This document shows, one piece after another, positions 53,707 through 62,356 of a DNA stretch of 64,000 nt. Each line of letters starts with the position of its first letter. The first letter of the stretch is position 1. Origin of the DNA: Neolewinella persica DSM 23188 (lineage in GTDB: Bacteria > Bacteroidota > Bacteroidia > Chitinophagales > Saprospiraceae); NCBI RefSeq assembly GCF_000373105.1, contig NZ_KB890439.1, forward strand, positions 1 through 64,000. Reading direction: 5' to 3'. A model generated the notes under the pieces. That model was given only the letters and a program-made list of their open reading frames with translations, was not told where the DNA came from and searched no databases. Both the position numbers and the translations under genes were made by a program.

Positions 53707-54691
53707 TCAGCGGAATTCTTACTTTAGCTTTAAGTTCTTCGAACTCTTCCTGCCAATTGCTGCGGGCGGTAATCCCTCCGCCGGACCTGAAATGGAAGGT
53801 GCCGTCTGTTCGTTTTTCGATCAACCTGATGAGCACACAGGTGTCGAGTTGCTGACCGTCAAAGTATCCGCCAATGCCACAATAATAGCCTCTTGGTTGC
53901 CCTTCTGCCCGGCGAATGATGTCTAGCGTAGCCGGCTTTGGCGCACCGCTGATGGAGCCTGCCGGCAGCAGACGATTCAGTATTTCCCCAAGGTTCTCTC
54001 GCCAGTTCTCAGGTAATTGGCCACCGATATTGCTGCTGGTTTGGACCAGGCCACGTCGGCTCGTGGCAATCTTATGGAAGTAACGATAATTGGTTACCCG
54101 GACTTTTCTGGCCACCTGGCTAAGGTCATTCCGGATAAGGTCCACAATCGTTGCGTGTTCCGCTACCTCTTTTTTACTTTGTAACAGAGCTTGCCGGGCT
54201 TTAGGGGTGTCCAGAGCGGTCCCCTTCATTGGCCGGCTTTCGATATAGCCCGCCGGAGAGACAGTGACAAAGGTTTCCGGACTAAAGCATACGAAATGAT
54301 CAGGCCACACAATACGATACTTTGCCTCACTTTGCCAGTATATCTCTTCTAAGGAGCCAGTAAGATCAACGGGTACAGGGAAAGTCAGGTTGGTGAGGAA
54401 ACTATCTCCCCGTTGTAGACCGGTCTGTACCACTTCAAAGGCATTCCGGAAAGCCGATTCACTAATGTGGTGAGCAAAAAGCTTTGGTGGCAACATCCCA
54501 CTGGGCGGAAGGTCTTCTTCCTCGTAACCCCGAAAGGAGAACCTTGGCTGATCTGCATCCGCTTCGCTCGCTGACCAAACCCGAGGTTTTTCCTGTTCGA
54601 AATCGACCAGGAAGAAACATGGCTCCTGCTTGGCACCCAGGCGATTGAGCTCCAAGGCCCACTGGTCCATATTTTGTGGTTGTTGCTTCAT
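53681..54691 (-). CDS. pabB: aminodeoxychorismate synthase component I
   Basis: The 336-residue chorismate-binding enzyme makes 4-amino-4-deoxychorismate from chorismate and ammonia. Signatures include YIESRPMKGTALD (the PabB type P-x-KGT), VDLIRNDLSQVARKV, LPAGSISGAPKPATLDII and GYYCGIGGYFDG. It is missing much of the N-terminal domain of longer PabB proteins (about 450 residues), a common short form. No glutamine amidotransferase (pabA) is adjacent, so ammonia may come from a TrpG/PabA encoded elsewhere. It overlaps pabC. Confidence 0.92.
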   Translation of the reverse strand: MKQQPQNMDQWALELNRLGAKQEPCFFLVDFEQEKPRVWSASEADADQPRFSFRGYEEEDLPPSGMLPPKLFAHHISESAFRNAFEVVQTGLQRGDSFLTNLTFPVPVDLTGSLEEIYWQSEAKYRIVWPDHFVCFSPETFVTVSPAGYIESRPMKGTALDTPKARQALLQSKKEVAEHATIVDLIRNDLSQVARKVRVTNYRYFHKIATSRRGLVQTSSNIGGQLPENWRENLGEILNRLLPAGSISGAPKPATLDIIRRAEGQPRGYYCGIGGYFDGQQLDTCVLIRLIEKRTDGTFHFRSGGGITARSNWQEEFEELKAKVRIPLSVNSFSLH

Positions 54692-54883
54692 TTAAAATAA
54701 AGACGATTATCGAAGAGAAAAGTTACGGCATCAACGGAATAACTCTCCATTACCCTCCCAATCTGTTTATAGTTGTTATCGTATATCTGATTCGGGGCAA
54801 ATGCTTAATCGTTCAAATTTTTTTATTCTTTTTACACTTATCCTTCCGATAGCCAAGCATTTTTTAAGCCCGTTTATAAACTC

Positions 54884-55957
54884 ATGTCTGGACGATCTTT
54901 TCGTCCTAATAAAGGTTTAACTTTCATGCTTCCACTACAGAAAATAACCTACTCCCTGGCATTGGCCTGTCTTTTCATTTGCCTGATGGTTTTTGGTAAG
55001 GTCTTGCTTGTTCCCGTCGTCCTGGCCTTTGTACTTTGGTACCTTATTAACGCCGTTGATCAGGTGATGCGTAAGTTGCCACGTATCGGCCCCGCAAGTC
55101 CTCGTGGGATTAGCTTGTCGGTTGCCGCCGTGATGGTGCTGGGCATAATCATCCTGGTTGGCAACCTGGTAGGACAACAGATCAACGACATGATTGATAC
55201 CGCTCCCGAATACTGGATCAACCTGGAGTTGCAGTTTGCCCGTGTCATGACTCGGTTTGGATACGACGAGGCTGTCACGCTCAAAACGATTTCCGAAGGG
55301 TTCGATGTAAATGGCTACCTGCTCGGCCTACTTACCTATTTTACCTCCGCCACCCGCCAGTTCCTGCTCGTTTTACTTTACACCCTTTTTCTGTTGGTGG
55401 AGCAGCACACCTTCCCGCGTAAGCTGGCAGCTCTGGATCTTCCCCGTCATCGTAGGAATCAGTTGATGCAGGTGCTAGGTAAGCTTAACCTTGCCATCCG
55501 TGCTTATGTAGGCGTTAAGTTCGCCGCCTCCTTCGCAACGGGGCTGCTCAGCTATTTCGTCATCGAATACGCTGGTGTTGATTTTGCTGTCCTCTGGGCC
55601 TTCTCCATTTTTGCGCTCAATTTTATACCCACCATCGGCTCTATCGCAGCTACGATCCTTCCAAGTTTGATGGCGCTGGTCCAGTTTGATTACCTGACCC
55701 CTTTCCTCATTGTCGTTATTGGCGTAGGGCTGATTCAGCTCAGCATCGGGGGATTATTAGAGCCTAAGCTTTACGGAGATGCGCTCAACATCAGCCCTTT
55801 CGTAATCATCTTCTCGCTTATCCTTTGGGGCTTGCTTTGGGGCGTAGTGGGTATGCTCCTTTGCGTGCCGATAACCTTTACGTTGATCACTTTCTTAGCG
55901 CAATTCCGGGGTACCCGGCCAGTAGCGGTGTTACTCTCACGACGGGGGCGGGTCTGA
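54884..55957 (+). CDS. AI-2E family (PerM-like) membrane permease
   Basis: The 357-residue protein has about eight membrane segments in the family pattern. There is an N-terminal pair (LALACLFICLMVFGKVLLVP), a middle loop (about residues 95-160), and a conserved C-terminal cluster with FIPTIGSIAATILPSLMAL and SIGGLLEPKLYGDALNISPF. The family includes the E. coli AI-2 exporter TqsA and Na+/H+ antiporter-like proteins, so the substrate is open. A start at 54926 is an alternative. It stands alone. Confidence 0.87.
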   Translation: MSGRSFRPNKGLTFMLPLQKITYSLALACLFICLMVFGKVLLVPVVLAFVLWYLINAVDQVMRKLPRIGPASPRGISLSVAAVMVLGIIILVGNLVGQQINDMIDTAPEYWINLELQFARVMTRFGYDEAVTLKTISEGFDVNGYLLGLLTYFTSATRQFLLVLLYTLFLLVEQHTFPRKLAALDLPRHRRNQLMQVLGKLNLAIRAYVGVKFAASFATGLLSYFVIEYAGVDFAVLWAFSIFALNFIPTIGSIAATILPSLMALVQFDYLTPFLIVVIGVGLIQLSIGGLLEPKLYGDALNISPFVIIFSLILWGLLWGVVGMLLCVPITFTLITFLAQFRGTRPVAVLLSRRGRV

Positions 55958-55983
55958 TTTTGCTCCTTAGTTAAACCCCGTAC

Positions 55984-56002
55984 TGCACCTGCGGCCGCGC
56001 CC
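55984..56002 (+). repeat. 19-bp GC-rich intergenic motif, copy 14
   Basis: Reads TGCACCTGCGGCCGCGCCC, 169 bp upstream of the cysteine-rich repeat gene and pointing toward it. Confidence 0.85.
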
Positions 56003-56171
56003 TGAATAACTTCGGGAAAAAGAAAATTGAAAAAAGTTTGCTCTTGCTGTCACACTTAGCCAGGCACCCGGCTATAAGTCAGTAACAAGCTTACCAAAAT
56101 CACTTTTTTTGATCTGCTGATCCTGCCCCGGGCCCATGGGAGGAGGAAGATCTACTCGATAATTCAACCTA

Positions 56172-57449
56172 ATGAAAAAGCAACTATTTTCTCTTCAGGG
56201 CTTCCTGCTGCTATCGCTAATTGCCATCTTCACTTCTTGTGGACTGCTGGACAGCGACGAAATTGAAATCCTGCCGGTATTCGATTGCCCAAGAATAGAA
56301 GCCATGATTGGCGATTCCTGTTTAAATGCTGCCGGCGTCATTGGCACCGTGAACGCCGATTGTGCCTGTGAAGGCTTCGGTAATGCCTTTGACTGCCCTG
56401 ACCTGCAACTCAATTTCCGGGACTCCTGTACCACCGCAACTGGACTGACCGGCCTGGTATCTGGCGATTGTGCCTGTTTTATCACCACCGATACGACCTC
56501 TTTCGATTGTGACAACCTGATGCTTAATATTGGCGATGACTGCCGGACCGGTTCTGGCGGAGGCTACGTCGATGAGAACTGTGGTTGTACGCCCTACAAC
56601 GATTTCGATTGTCCTGGTCTTCAACTTAATTACCGGGATACCTGCATTAATGCTGTAGGGAACCCGGGCCTAGTGTCTGGAGACTGTGAATGTATTGGCG
56701 GCACCGAGTTTGACTGCCCTGACCTACAATTAAACTACGAATGGGACTGTATGTTGGCCGATAGCACCTACGGCTACGTAAATCCGAATTGCAACTGTGT
56801 TCCTTACAACAATGACTTCGACTGCCCCGATCAGCAAGCGAATTACCGCGATGATTGCCAGACCGCTGATGGTGAAGAAGGATTCATAAATCAGGACTGT
56901 GGCTGCGAGCCTTACAACAACGATTTTGATTGCCCCGATCTTCAGCTGAATTTCCGGGACACTTGTGTAAGCGCTACTGGAATTCTTGGTGTCATATCCG
57001 GAGATTGTGAATGCATCACTGGCAGCACTGAGTTTGATTGCCCGGACTTACAAGCCAACTTCCGCGACGTTTGCCGGACCGGTGACGGCCAAGCTGGAAC
57101 GGTCAGTCAGGATTGTAACTGTGAACCGAATAACAATACTTTTGATTGCCCGGACTTACAAGCCAACTTCCGCGACGTTTGCCGGACCGGTGACGGCCAA
57201 GCCGGAACGGTTAGTCAGGATTGTAACTGTGAACCGAATAACAATACTTTTGATTGCCCGGACCTCCGCCTTGATTTTGGGGCTGTCTGCCTGACTGCCG
57301 ACAGTACTGCCGGTAGAATCAACCAAGAGTGTCTTTGTATCGCAACGCAAACCTTCGATTGCCCTCAACTACAGGCCAATGTTGGTGACAACTGCCGGAC
57401 CCCCGGCGGCGGCAGTGGAACCGTTACTGCCAACTGTAATTGTGAATAG
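56172..57449 (+). CDS. cysteine-rich tandem-repeat lipoprotein
   Basis: The 425-residue protein has a lipobox (SLIAIFTSCGLLD). The rest is eleven repeats of about 36 residues with the pattern FDCPDLQxNxRDxC, a spacer of about 13, then DCxCxP. Each unit carries four cysteines (FDC, RDxC, DC, C), suggesting two disulfides per unit and a stiff rod. Units 8 and 9 are identical in protein and differ at two bases in 108, so a recent duplication occurred. The module is reminiscent of cysteine-rich secreted repeats in Saprospiria. It may be a surface sensor or adhesin; the following sigma factor is a possible regulatory partner. Confidence 0.85.
   Translation: MKKQLFSLQGFLLLSLIAIFTSCGLLDSDEIEILPVFDCPRIEAMIGDSCLNAAGVIGTVNADCACEGFGNAFDCPDLQLNFRDSCTTATGLTGLVSGDCACFITTDTTSFDCDNLMLNIGDDCRTGSGGGYVDENCGCTPYNDFDCPGLQLNYRDTCINAVGNPGLVSGDCECIGGTEFDCPDLQLNYEWDCMLADSTYGYVNPNCNCVPYNNDFDCPDQQANYRDDCQTADGEEGFINQDCGCEPYNNDFDCPDLQLNFRDTCVSATGILGVISGDCECITGSTEFDCPDLQANFRDVCRTGDGQAGTVSQDCNCEPNNNTFDCPDLQANFRDVCRTGDGQAGTVSQDCNCEPNNNTFDCPDLRLDFGAVCLTADSTAGRINQECLCIATQTFDCPQLQANVGDNCRTPGGGSGTVTANCNCE
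57033..57248 (+). repeat. two 108-bp tandem repeats
   Basis: Unit 57033-57140 and unit 57141-57248 are identical except for two bases (AGCTGG/AGCCGG and GGTCAG/GGTTAG). They encode repeats 8 and 9 of the cysteine-rich protein. Confidence 0.9.
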
Positions 57450-57458
57450 AACGATAGG

Positions 57459-57494
57459 GACTGCGGAGAGGTGTTTTTAAGCCTCTCCGCAGTC
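57459..57494 (+). terminator. hairpin between cysteine-rich gene and sigma gene
   Basis: GACTGCGGAGAGG (57459-57471) pairs perfectly with CCTCTCCGCAGTC (57482-57494). It starts 10 bp after the stop codon and is followed by TACCTTTA, not a T-run. It may terminate or reduce read-through. Confidence 0.7.
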
Positions 57495-57502
57495 TACCTT
57501 TA
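57495..57502 (+). promoter_or_regulatory. possible -7 element of the sigma gene
   Basis: TACCTTTA differs from TAnnTTTG at the last base only. It adjoins the hairpin and ends 12 bp before the ATG, so the sigma gene may have its own promoter. Confidence 0.4.
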
Positions 57503-57514
57503 CCAATCAACTTT

Positions 57515-58138
57515 ATGAGTCGTAAGGTCGACATCCAACTAATTGCCAGGTGCCTCGCGAATAATCGTGCGGCACAACGGCACTTGTATGACCTCTGCCT
57601 CCCTTACCTGAATTTGAGTTGTCGTCGATACCTGATCAATGAGGCGGACCTGAAAGATGCTCTCCAGGATACTTTTATCAGTGTTTTTGGTAGCCTTAGC
57701 CAGTTTGACGTAGAGAAAGCCAGCTTTAAGACCTGGTCTACGCGCATCGCCATTAATGCCTGCCTGAAGTGTAATCGTAAGCGAAAGCAGAGCGGTACCC
57801 AGGAGTTGGTTATCAATATGCATGATCCGGAAATACAGCCGGAAGTTTTTGCCCAATTGTCCAACGAAGACTTGGTCGCGTGGCTGAAGCAGATGCCGCG
57901 TCCATATTTCGAAGTGTTTAACTTCTACGTCATCGATGGTTTTTCGCACCAGGAGATTAGTAAGATGTTGGATATTGATCCCCAATTATCCAGGCAACGA
58001 CTGGCACGTAGCAGGGCCTGGCTAAAAAAACGCTTGCCGACCGATCTACGGGCCGACATCAGCCGGGAACACCGGCTTGAAATTGGTCTGATTCTCGTCC
58101 CTCTAGCTCAAATCATCACTCTTTTCTTAACCCAGTAG
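57515..58138 (+). CDS. ECF-type RNA polymerase sigma factor
   Basis: The 207-residue protein has sigma region 2 (about residues 22-90; DALQDTFISVFGSLSQFDVE, then ASFKTWSTRIAINACL) and region 4 (about 120-178; VFNFYVIDGFSHQEISKMLD, SRQRLARSRAWLKKRL). It lacks a region 3, so it is an ECF sigma factor. The extra tail (about 187-207, LEIGLILVPLAQIITLFLTQ) is hydrophobic and long enough to cross or enter a membrane. It ends 2 bp before the start of the next gene, the typical spacing of a sigma/anti-sigma pair. Confidence 0.9.
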   Translation: MSRKVDIQLIARCLANNRAAQRHLYDLCLPYLNLSCRRYLINEADLKDALQDTFISVFGSLSQFDVEKASFKTWSTRIAINACLKCNRKRKQSGTQELVINMHDPEIQPEVFAQLSNEDLVAWLKQMPRPYFEVFNFYVIDGFSHQEISKMLDIDPQLSRQRLARSRAWLKKRLPTDLRADISREHRLEIGLILVPLAQIITLFLTQ

Positions 58139-58140
58139 TC

Positions 58141-59604
58141 ATGACCTTTTTCGAAACTATTCTGAAAAAACGCCTTGGTAATGCTACTTCTGATAAAGGA
58201 GTCGCACCTGACGACCTATGGGCTGCAATTGAGCAGGGGCTACCGCCCGAGAAAGAAAAGGGCTCTTCCTTTAAGTGGAGAACTATTGGTCTTACCTTAT
58301 TGGGGGTGTTTGTGGCTTTGAGCGTTTCATTGAGTATTCTTCTGCAGAAAGACGAAGGGAATACGGACCTGGACGATATTGAATTCCTAAGCGAAAATGT
58401 GGTTGAAATTGCCGAAGCTCCCACAAGGCAGGTCCGTGAAGAAGGTATCGACGCAGTAGATGTTATTGCCGGCGAAAAAGGGGAGGCTGCAACAAAGAAA
58501 GGGGAAAGTCTGCAGAGTTTAGCGGGCAAAGGGAATGTATCTAAGCCTGCTGATTCTGAAAATCATATTTCAGCCGGTAGTTCCGAACGGATTATTGACA
58601 AGGCTTTAGCCACAAATGAATCAGCAGAAGCGAGCTTGTCGAACAATGCAAAAGACGAGCCAGTAGTCACAGCAGCAATGACTGATGAACGTTCGTCCGG
58701 AACAAAACCCTCCAATGTGCAAGTATTTGAAGAAAATCTGGCTAAGGATGAGGCAAAAAGAGCGCGTAAGGAGAAGCTAATGTCCACTGGCGCTGTGCCA
58801 GCCAATGACTTGAAAACCATTCCTTCCCTCAATGAAGTTGCCGTAAGTAAGCTTAATTTACCAACAACAATTGCTCCGCTGGTAAGGAACAAAAAGGAAC
58901 TTTTGGTTGAGAATTTTAAATCCATCTTGCCCATAAGACAACTACGTCGTCCCAGGGCTGAGCTTGGCGTCTTTGTGGGCACGAATATGCTGCGGCACAG
59001 GTATCCATCCGCCGCTGCAGATGATTTGGCTGATGTGCTCAACGCTTCCCGGGGGGAAGCATTAGGGCAGTCCGCTGCCCTGGAGGTGGGCTATCGTCTA
59101 AAGCCGGGCCTGAAGTTGTATTCCGGGGTAGAATTGTTGAAGACCCATACCACCTTCCGGTATACCCAACAGCGGGATACGGTAATGATGCGGAATGGCC
59201 GTGAGATCGATGCTGTCGCCATTCGTCGCGTGCAGCATAACAATCGCCAGACCTTACTCAGTGTCCCGCTGATGCTGGAAAAAACTTTTGCTTCTGGCCG
59301 TTGGGAGGCTGGGTTGTCCGCAGGAATTTCCTTCAATTACCTGACCCAACAGACTGGCCGGTCACTTAATGCTCTACAGCAAATTGTTACTTATTCTAAT
59401 GGCGGTGGAGTAAATCTTCCTGCACCTGATTTTTACCTGTCTTACCAAATTCGTCCTTCCATAAATTATCGGTTGAACAGCCAGGTAAGGATCCAGGCCA
59501 GAGCTGACCTTCGTTGGCAACGGTATGGTCAGTCTGCCTTGTACGAGCTGTCGGCTAATTCAATGTTATATGGTGGATCGATTGGGGTTGTTTTTGGCTT
59601 GTAG
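58141..59604 (+). CDS. putative dual-membrane-spanning anti-sigma factor
   Basis: The 487-residue protein has no signal peptide. A cytoplasmic start of about 45 residues includes APDDLWAAIEQGLPPEKEKG. A membrane segment lies at residues 48-68 (TIGLTLLGVFVALSVSLSIL). A long polar, Ser/Lys/Glu-rich linker of about 200 residues follows (residues 69-268), presumably periplasmic. A C-terminal domain of about 218 residues has strands resembling an outer-membrane barrel (RPRAELGVFVGTNMLRHRY, SAALEVGYRLKPGLKLYSGV, YLSYQIRPSINYRL, SIGVVFGL). One chain would thus connect the cytoplasm to the outer membrane. The translational coupling to the ECF gene indicates that it controls that sigma factor. Confidence 0.75.
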   Translation: MTFFETILKKRLGNATSDKGVAPDDLWAAIEQGLPPEKEKGSSFKWRTIGLTLLGVFVALSVSLSILLQKDEGNTDLDDIEFLSENVVEIAEAPTRQVREEGIDAVDVIAGEKGEAATKKGESLQSLAGKGNVSKPADSENHISAGSSERIIDKALATNESAEASLSNNAKDEPVVTAAMTDERSSGTKPSNVQVFEENLAKDEAKRARKEKLMSTGAVPANDLKTIPSLNEVAVSKLNLPTTIAPLVRNKKELLVENFKSILPIRQLRRPRAELGVFVGTNMLRHRYPSAAADDLADVLNASRGEALGQSAALEVGYRLKPGLKLYSGVELLKTHTTFRYTQQRDTVMMRNGREIDAVAIRRVQHNNRQTLLSVPLMLEKTFASGRWEAGLSAGISFNYLTQQTGRSLNALQQIVTYSNGGGVNLPAPDFYLSYQIRPSINYRLNSQVRIQARADLRWQRYGQSALYELSANSMLYGGSIGVVFGL

Positions 59605-59769
59605 ATAACGAATACGTAGGGGTGAACCCCCACGCTACGATAGACGGACCTCCGGCCCTGAACGAATGGCGCTCCGTGTCCGGAATAAGCACACTCACCC
59701 CCAACTTTGTTTTATCTTCCCCGCAGATCACGGTGGCATCTGCCACTTTACAAAGTACCCAGCCTGATT

Positions 59770-61014
59770 ATGCGGAAATTAATACTAGTGCTTCCTTTCC
59801 TTTTCCTATTGCTTACCGCATGTGGAAATGAGACCACCTCAACCGGTGACATCGATAATAGGGTGGACGAAGAACCTGCTGCCTCCAAACCCATGGACTT
59901 CGTTTCCCACCGGGTGGTCGACAACGCCAAATGGTGGTGGGCCCTTACGGTGGGAGATGTGACCAATGACGGACTGCAGGATGTGGTTTACATCAATAAC
60001 AATGCTAACGGAGGCTATCTTGCCTTCCGGACTGGCGCGAAAGACGGAGAGCTGTGGAAGGAAACCATCGTCGCCCAGGCGCCACCAACTGGCGGCACTT
60101 TTGCTTCGGGCGACCTGGAAACCGGAGACATGGACGGCGACGGTGATCTGGACATCCTGGCCGTGAAGCACACCGGTGAATGGGATGATGCAGGAGAGAG
60201 CGCCGAGATATTCTATTACGAAAATCCGTCCTGGACGCCTCATCCCATCGGACTGGCGAAAGACGCGGTTAAGGACCTGTCCATCGGAGATTTTGACGGA
60301 GATGGCCGCAATGATCTTGCGGTGCTCACCTTTGACGAACACAACCTGCGTATTCACCAGCAGCAGGAAGACGGTACCTTTAAAATGGTGCAGGACATCA
60401 CTCGTGATGGCCTCCATGAAGGCATGGACTTGGGAGATATTGACAACGACGGCGACCTGGACATTGCGGCCAACGGCTTCGTGTTCATGAACCCCGGTGG
60501 TGACCTTACGGAGGATTGGACCATTGAAGTAATTGACCCCAAATGGAATACGCAAACCGGAGACTGGAGTGCCAACGGCACTAAAACCTTTGTGGTCGAT
60601 ATGCTGGGCAGCGGAATTCCGATGATCTTCATCAGCCACAGCGAGAGAGCTGGATACCCGTTGGCTTATTATATGCGCAAACGCGACGGGACTTACATTG
60701 AATCGATTGTCCTGGAGGAATTGCCCGCCGCGCACACCCTCCAGGTTTTTGATATGGACATGGATGGAGACTTCGACATTGTGACTGGGATCAACTACGC
60801 CCGTGCGATAAATCTGGATCCAAAGGTTGACCATTTTGAAGTATTGGTACTCACCAACGACGGAAATGATGAGTGGGGGCGGAAGGTGATTGAAAACGAA
60901 GGCATTTATAACGGTAGAGTAGCTGACTTTGAGGGGGATGGTGACATGGACATCTTTCGTTATCCAAACCATGAGGCTACGGATCTTTTCTTCATGGAGA
61001 ACCAAATGAAGTAA
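59770..61014 (+). CDS. FG-GAP/VCBS-repeat lipoprotein 1
   Basis: The 414-residue protein has a lipobox (FLFLLLTAC). The mature part has about six to seven FG-GAP/VCBS-type units with Asp-rich loops (VGDVTNDGLQDVVYINN, GDMDGDGDLDILAVKH, GDFDGDGRNDLAVLTF, GDIDNDGDLDIAANGF), forming a calcium-binding beta-propeller. Such propellers bind ligands at the surface; no enzyme domain is seen. The in-frame start 21 codons earlier was rejected because the signal peptide begins at 59770. The next gene starts 7 bp after the stop and is a paralogue. Confidence 0.87.
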   Translation: MRKLILVLPFLFLLLTACGNETTSTGDIDNRVDEEPAASKPMDFVSHRVVDNAKWWWALTVGDVTNDGLQDVVYINNNANGGYLAFRTGAKDGELWKETIVAQAPPTGGTFASGDLETGDMDGDGDLDILAVKHTGEWDDAGESAEIFYYENPSWTPHPIGLAKDAVKDLSIGDFDGDGRNDLAVLTFDEHNLRIHQQQEDGTFKMVQDITRDGLHEGMDLGDIDNDGDLDIAANGFVFMNPGGDLTEDWTIEVIDPKWNTQTGDWSANGTKTFVVDMLGSGIPMIFISHSERAGYPLAYYMRKRDGTYIESIVLEELPAAHTLQVFDMDMDGDFDIVTGINYARAINLDPKVDHFEVLVLTNDGNDEWGRKVIENEGIYNGRVADFEGDGDMDIFRYPNHEATDLFFMENQMK

Positions 61015-61021
61015 TTGCCCA

Positions 61022-62248
61022 ATGAGAATCCTTAAGCAACTTTTTTTGGGCGCGGTCGCAGGTGCAATGTTCGTCCTGTCTGCCTGTGGACCAGCCACTG
61101 AATCTGCTGACCAGCTTCCACCTGCAGACGTACCCAATACCTTGTCGACGGAGCAGTGGACGTACATTCAAATAGACTCCACCAACGTAATGTGGGGAGA
61201 ATTTGACGGGCCGGAATGGCTGCGTTACTTTGGCCTGGCGGCAGCCGATTTTACCGGAGACGGTAAGCTGGAGATCGTTACCGGGCGTACCGTCTTTCGA
61301 AACCCCGGCGGAGATATGACCGGGAAATGGGAGAAAATAGACCTGGCCGTCAATGTGGACGCTAACCTGACTTATCAACTAATCGGAGAAAAGGCACCGA
61401 GTATCCTGGCCGAAGCACTTCCTGAAGTGATTCGTTTTTCGGTAGATCAAAATGGAGATTTTACGAAGGGTGAAGTCGTCGCCCGGGTGCCTCCTACCGG
61501 TCATCACAACGGACAAGGTTATAAAACCGCCGACCTCTTTCCTGGTAAAGGGGACGTTGAAATAATTTACGCGAGCCAGGGGGGGCTCTACGTTATGGAC
61601 CCAACGGCGGCATTGCCCTGGCCCGTCGTTCTGGTAGGCGCCGACGCCAGCGACGAAGGCTTCGGCGTAGCTGACATGGATGGAGATGGCGACCTCGACC
61701 TGATTTCCGGCTATCGCGTCCCTGGCCTTGATGCCGAAGTGCCGACTACGGTAGTGTGGTTTGAAAATCCAGGTACTATGACGCCCGACTGGACCCGTCA
61801 CCAGGTGGGCCATACCGCTTTCGCTATCGACAGGGTAGAGGCCACCGACTTGAATGGAGACGGCCGCATCGACGTAGTCGTCGCAGAAGAACGGTACCCC
61901 GGCCTGGAGCCAGACGCTACCCTGTGGGCTTTCATGGCTTCCGATACCGGCTTTGTGCGCAACGCCATCGTCACCCAATACTCCATGAATAACCTGGACC
62001 TGGCAGACCTGGATCAGGATGGAGATGAAGACATCCTCACCGCAGAACACAAAGGTCCAGACCTCGCTTTGCAGCTTTGGAAGAATGATGGTGCCGGCCA
62101 TTTCACTAAACAAGAAATTGACCGGGGTAAGGAATCTCACCTCGGAGCGCAGGCTTTTGACATGGACGGTGATGGCGACCTGGACATCATCAGTATCGGT
62201 TGGGACCAGCATCAGTTTGTGCATCTCTGGCGGAACGACGCAAAGTGA
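61022..62248 (+). CDS. FG-GAP/VCBS-repeat lipoprotein 2
   Basis: The 408-residue protein has a lipobox (VAGAMFVLSAC) and FG-GAP-type loops (AADFTGDGKLEIVTGR, VADMDGDGDLDLISGYR, ATDLNGDGRIDVVVAEE, LADLDQDGDEDILTAEH, AFDMDGDGDLDIISIGW). It is probably a calcium-stabilised propeller like its upstream neighbour, with which it forms an operon. Codons for the signal peptide contain a reversed GC-rich motif (61048-61066), encoding GAVAGAM. Confidence 0.88.
   Translation: MRILKQLFLGAVAGAMFVLSACGPATESADQLPPADVPNTLSTEQWTYIQIDSTNVMWGEFDGPEWLRYFGLAAADFTGDGKLEIVTGRTVFRNPGGDMTGKWEKIDLAVNVDANLTYQLIGEKAPSILAEALPEVIRFSVDQNGDFTKGEVVARVPPTGHHNGQGYKTADLFPGKGDVEIIYASQGGLYVMDPTAALPWPVVLVGADASDEGFGVADMDGDGDLDLISGYRVPGLDAEVPTTVVWFENPGTMTPDWTRHQVGHTAFAIDRVEATDLNGDGRIDVVVAEERYPGLEPDATLWAFMASDTGFVRNAIVTQYSMNNLDLADLDQDGDEDILTAEHKGPDLALQLWKNDGAGHFTKQEIDRGKESHLGAQAFDMDGDGDLDIISIGWDQHQFVHLWRNDAK
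61048..61066 (-). repeat. 19-bp GC-rich motif, copy 15, in signal-peptide codons
   Basis: On the minus strand it reads TGCACCTGCGACCGCGCCC. It lies in the signal-peptide codons of the second FG-GAP protein and has no minus-strand gene downstream. Confidence 0.85.
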
Positions 62249-62356
62249 TTTAACGGTGATTTGATTAATGATTAAACAGAATTCTGTATTTTCGTTTATG
62301 CCCAATCAGTTAGCTGGTCTGGCGTTTTTGTCATCCTTTACAGAAAATCACCACCC

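Noticed and set aside
57033-57248. CRISPR-like array
   Set aside because: The repeats are adjacent and in frame with a protein; there are no spacers and no cas genes.
59839-61167. Long open frame opposite the FG-GAP genes
   Set aside because: It spans two separate genes and the gap between them, and reflects their repetitive codon use.
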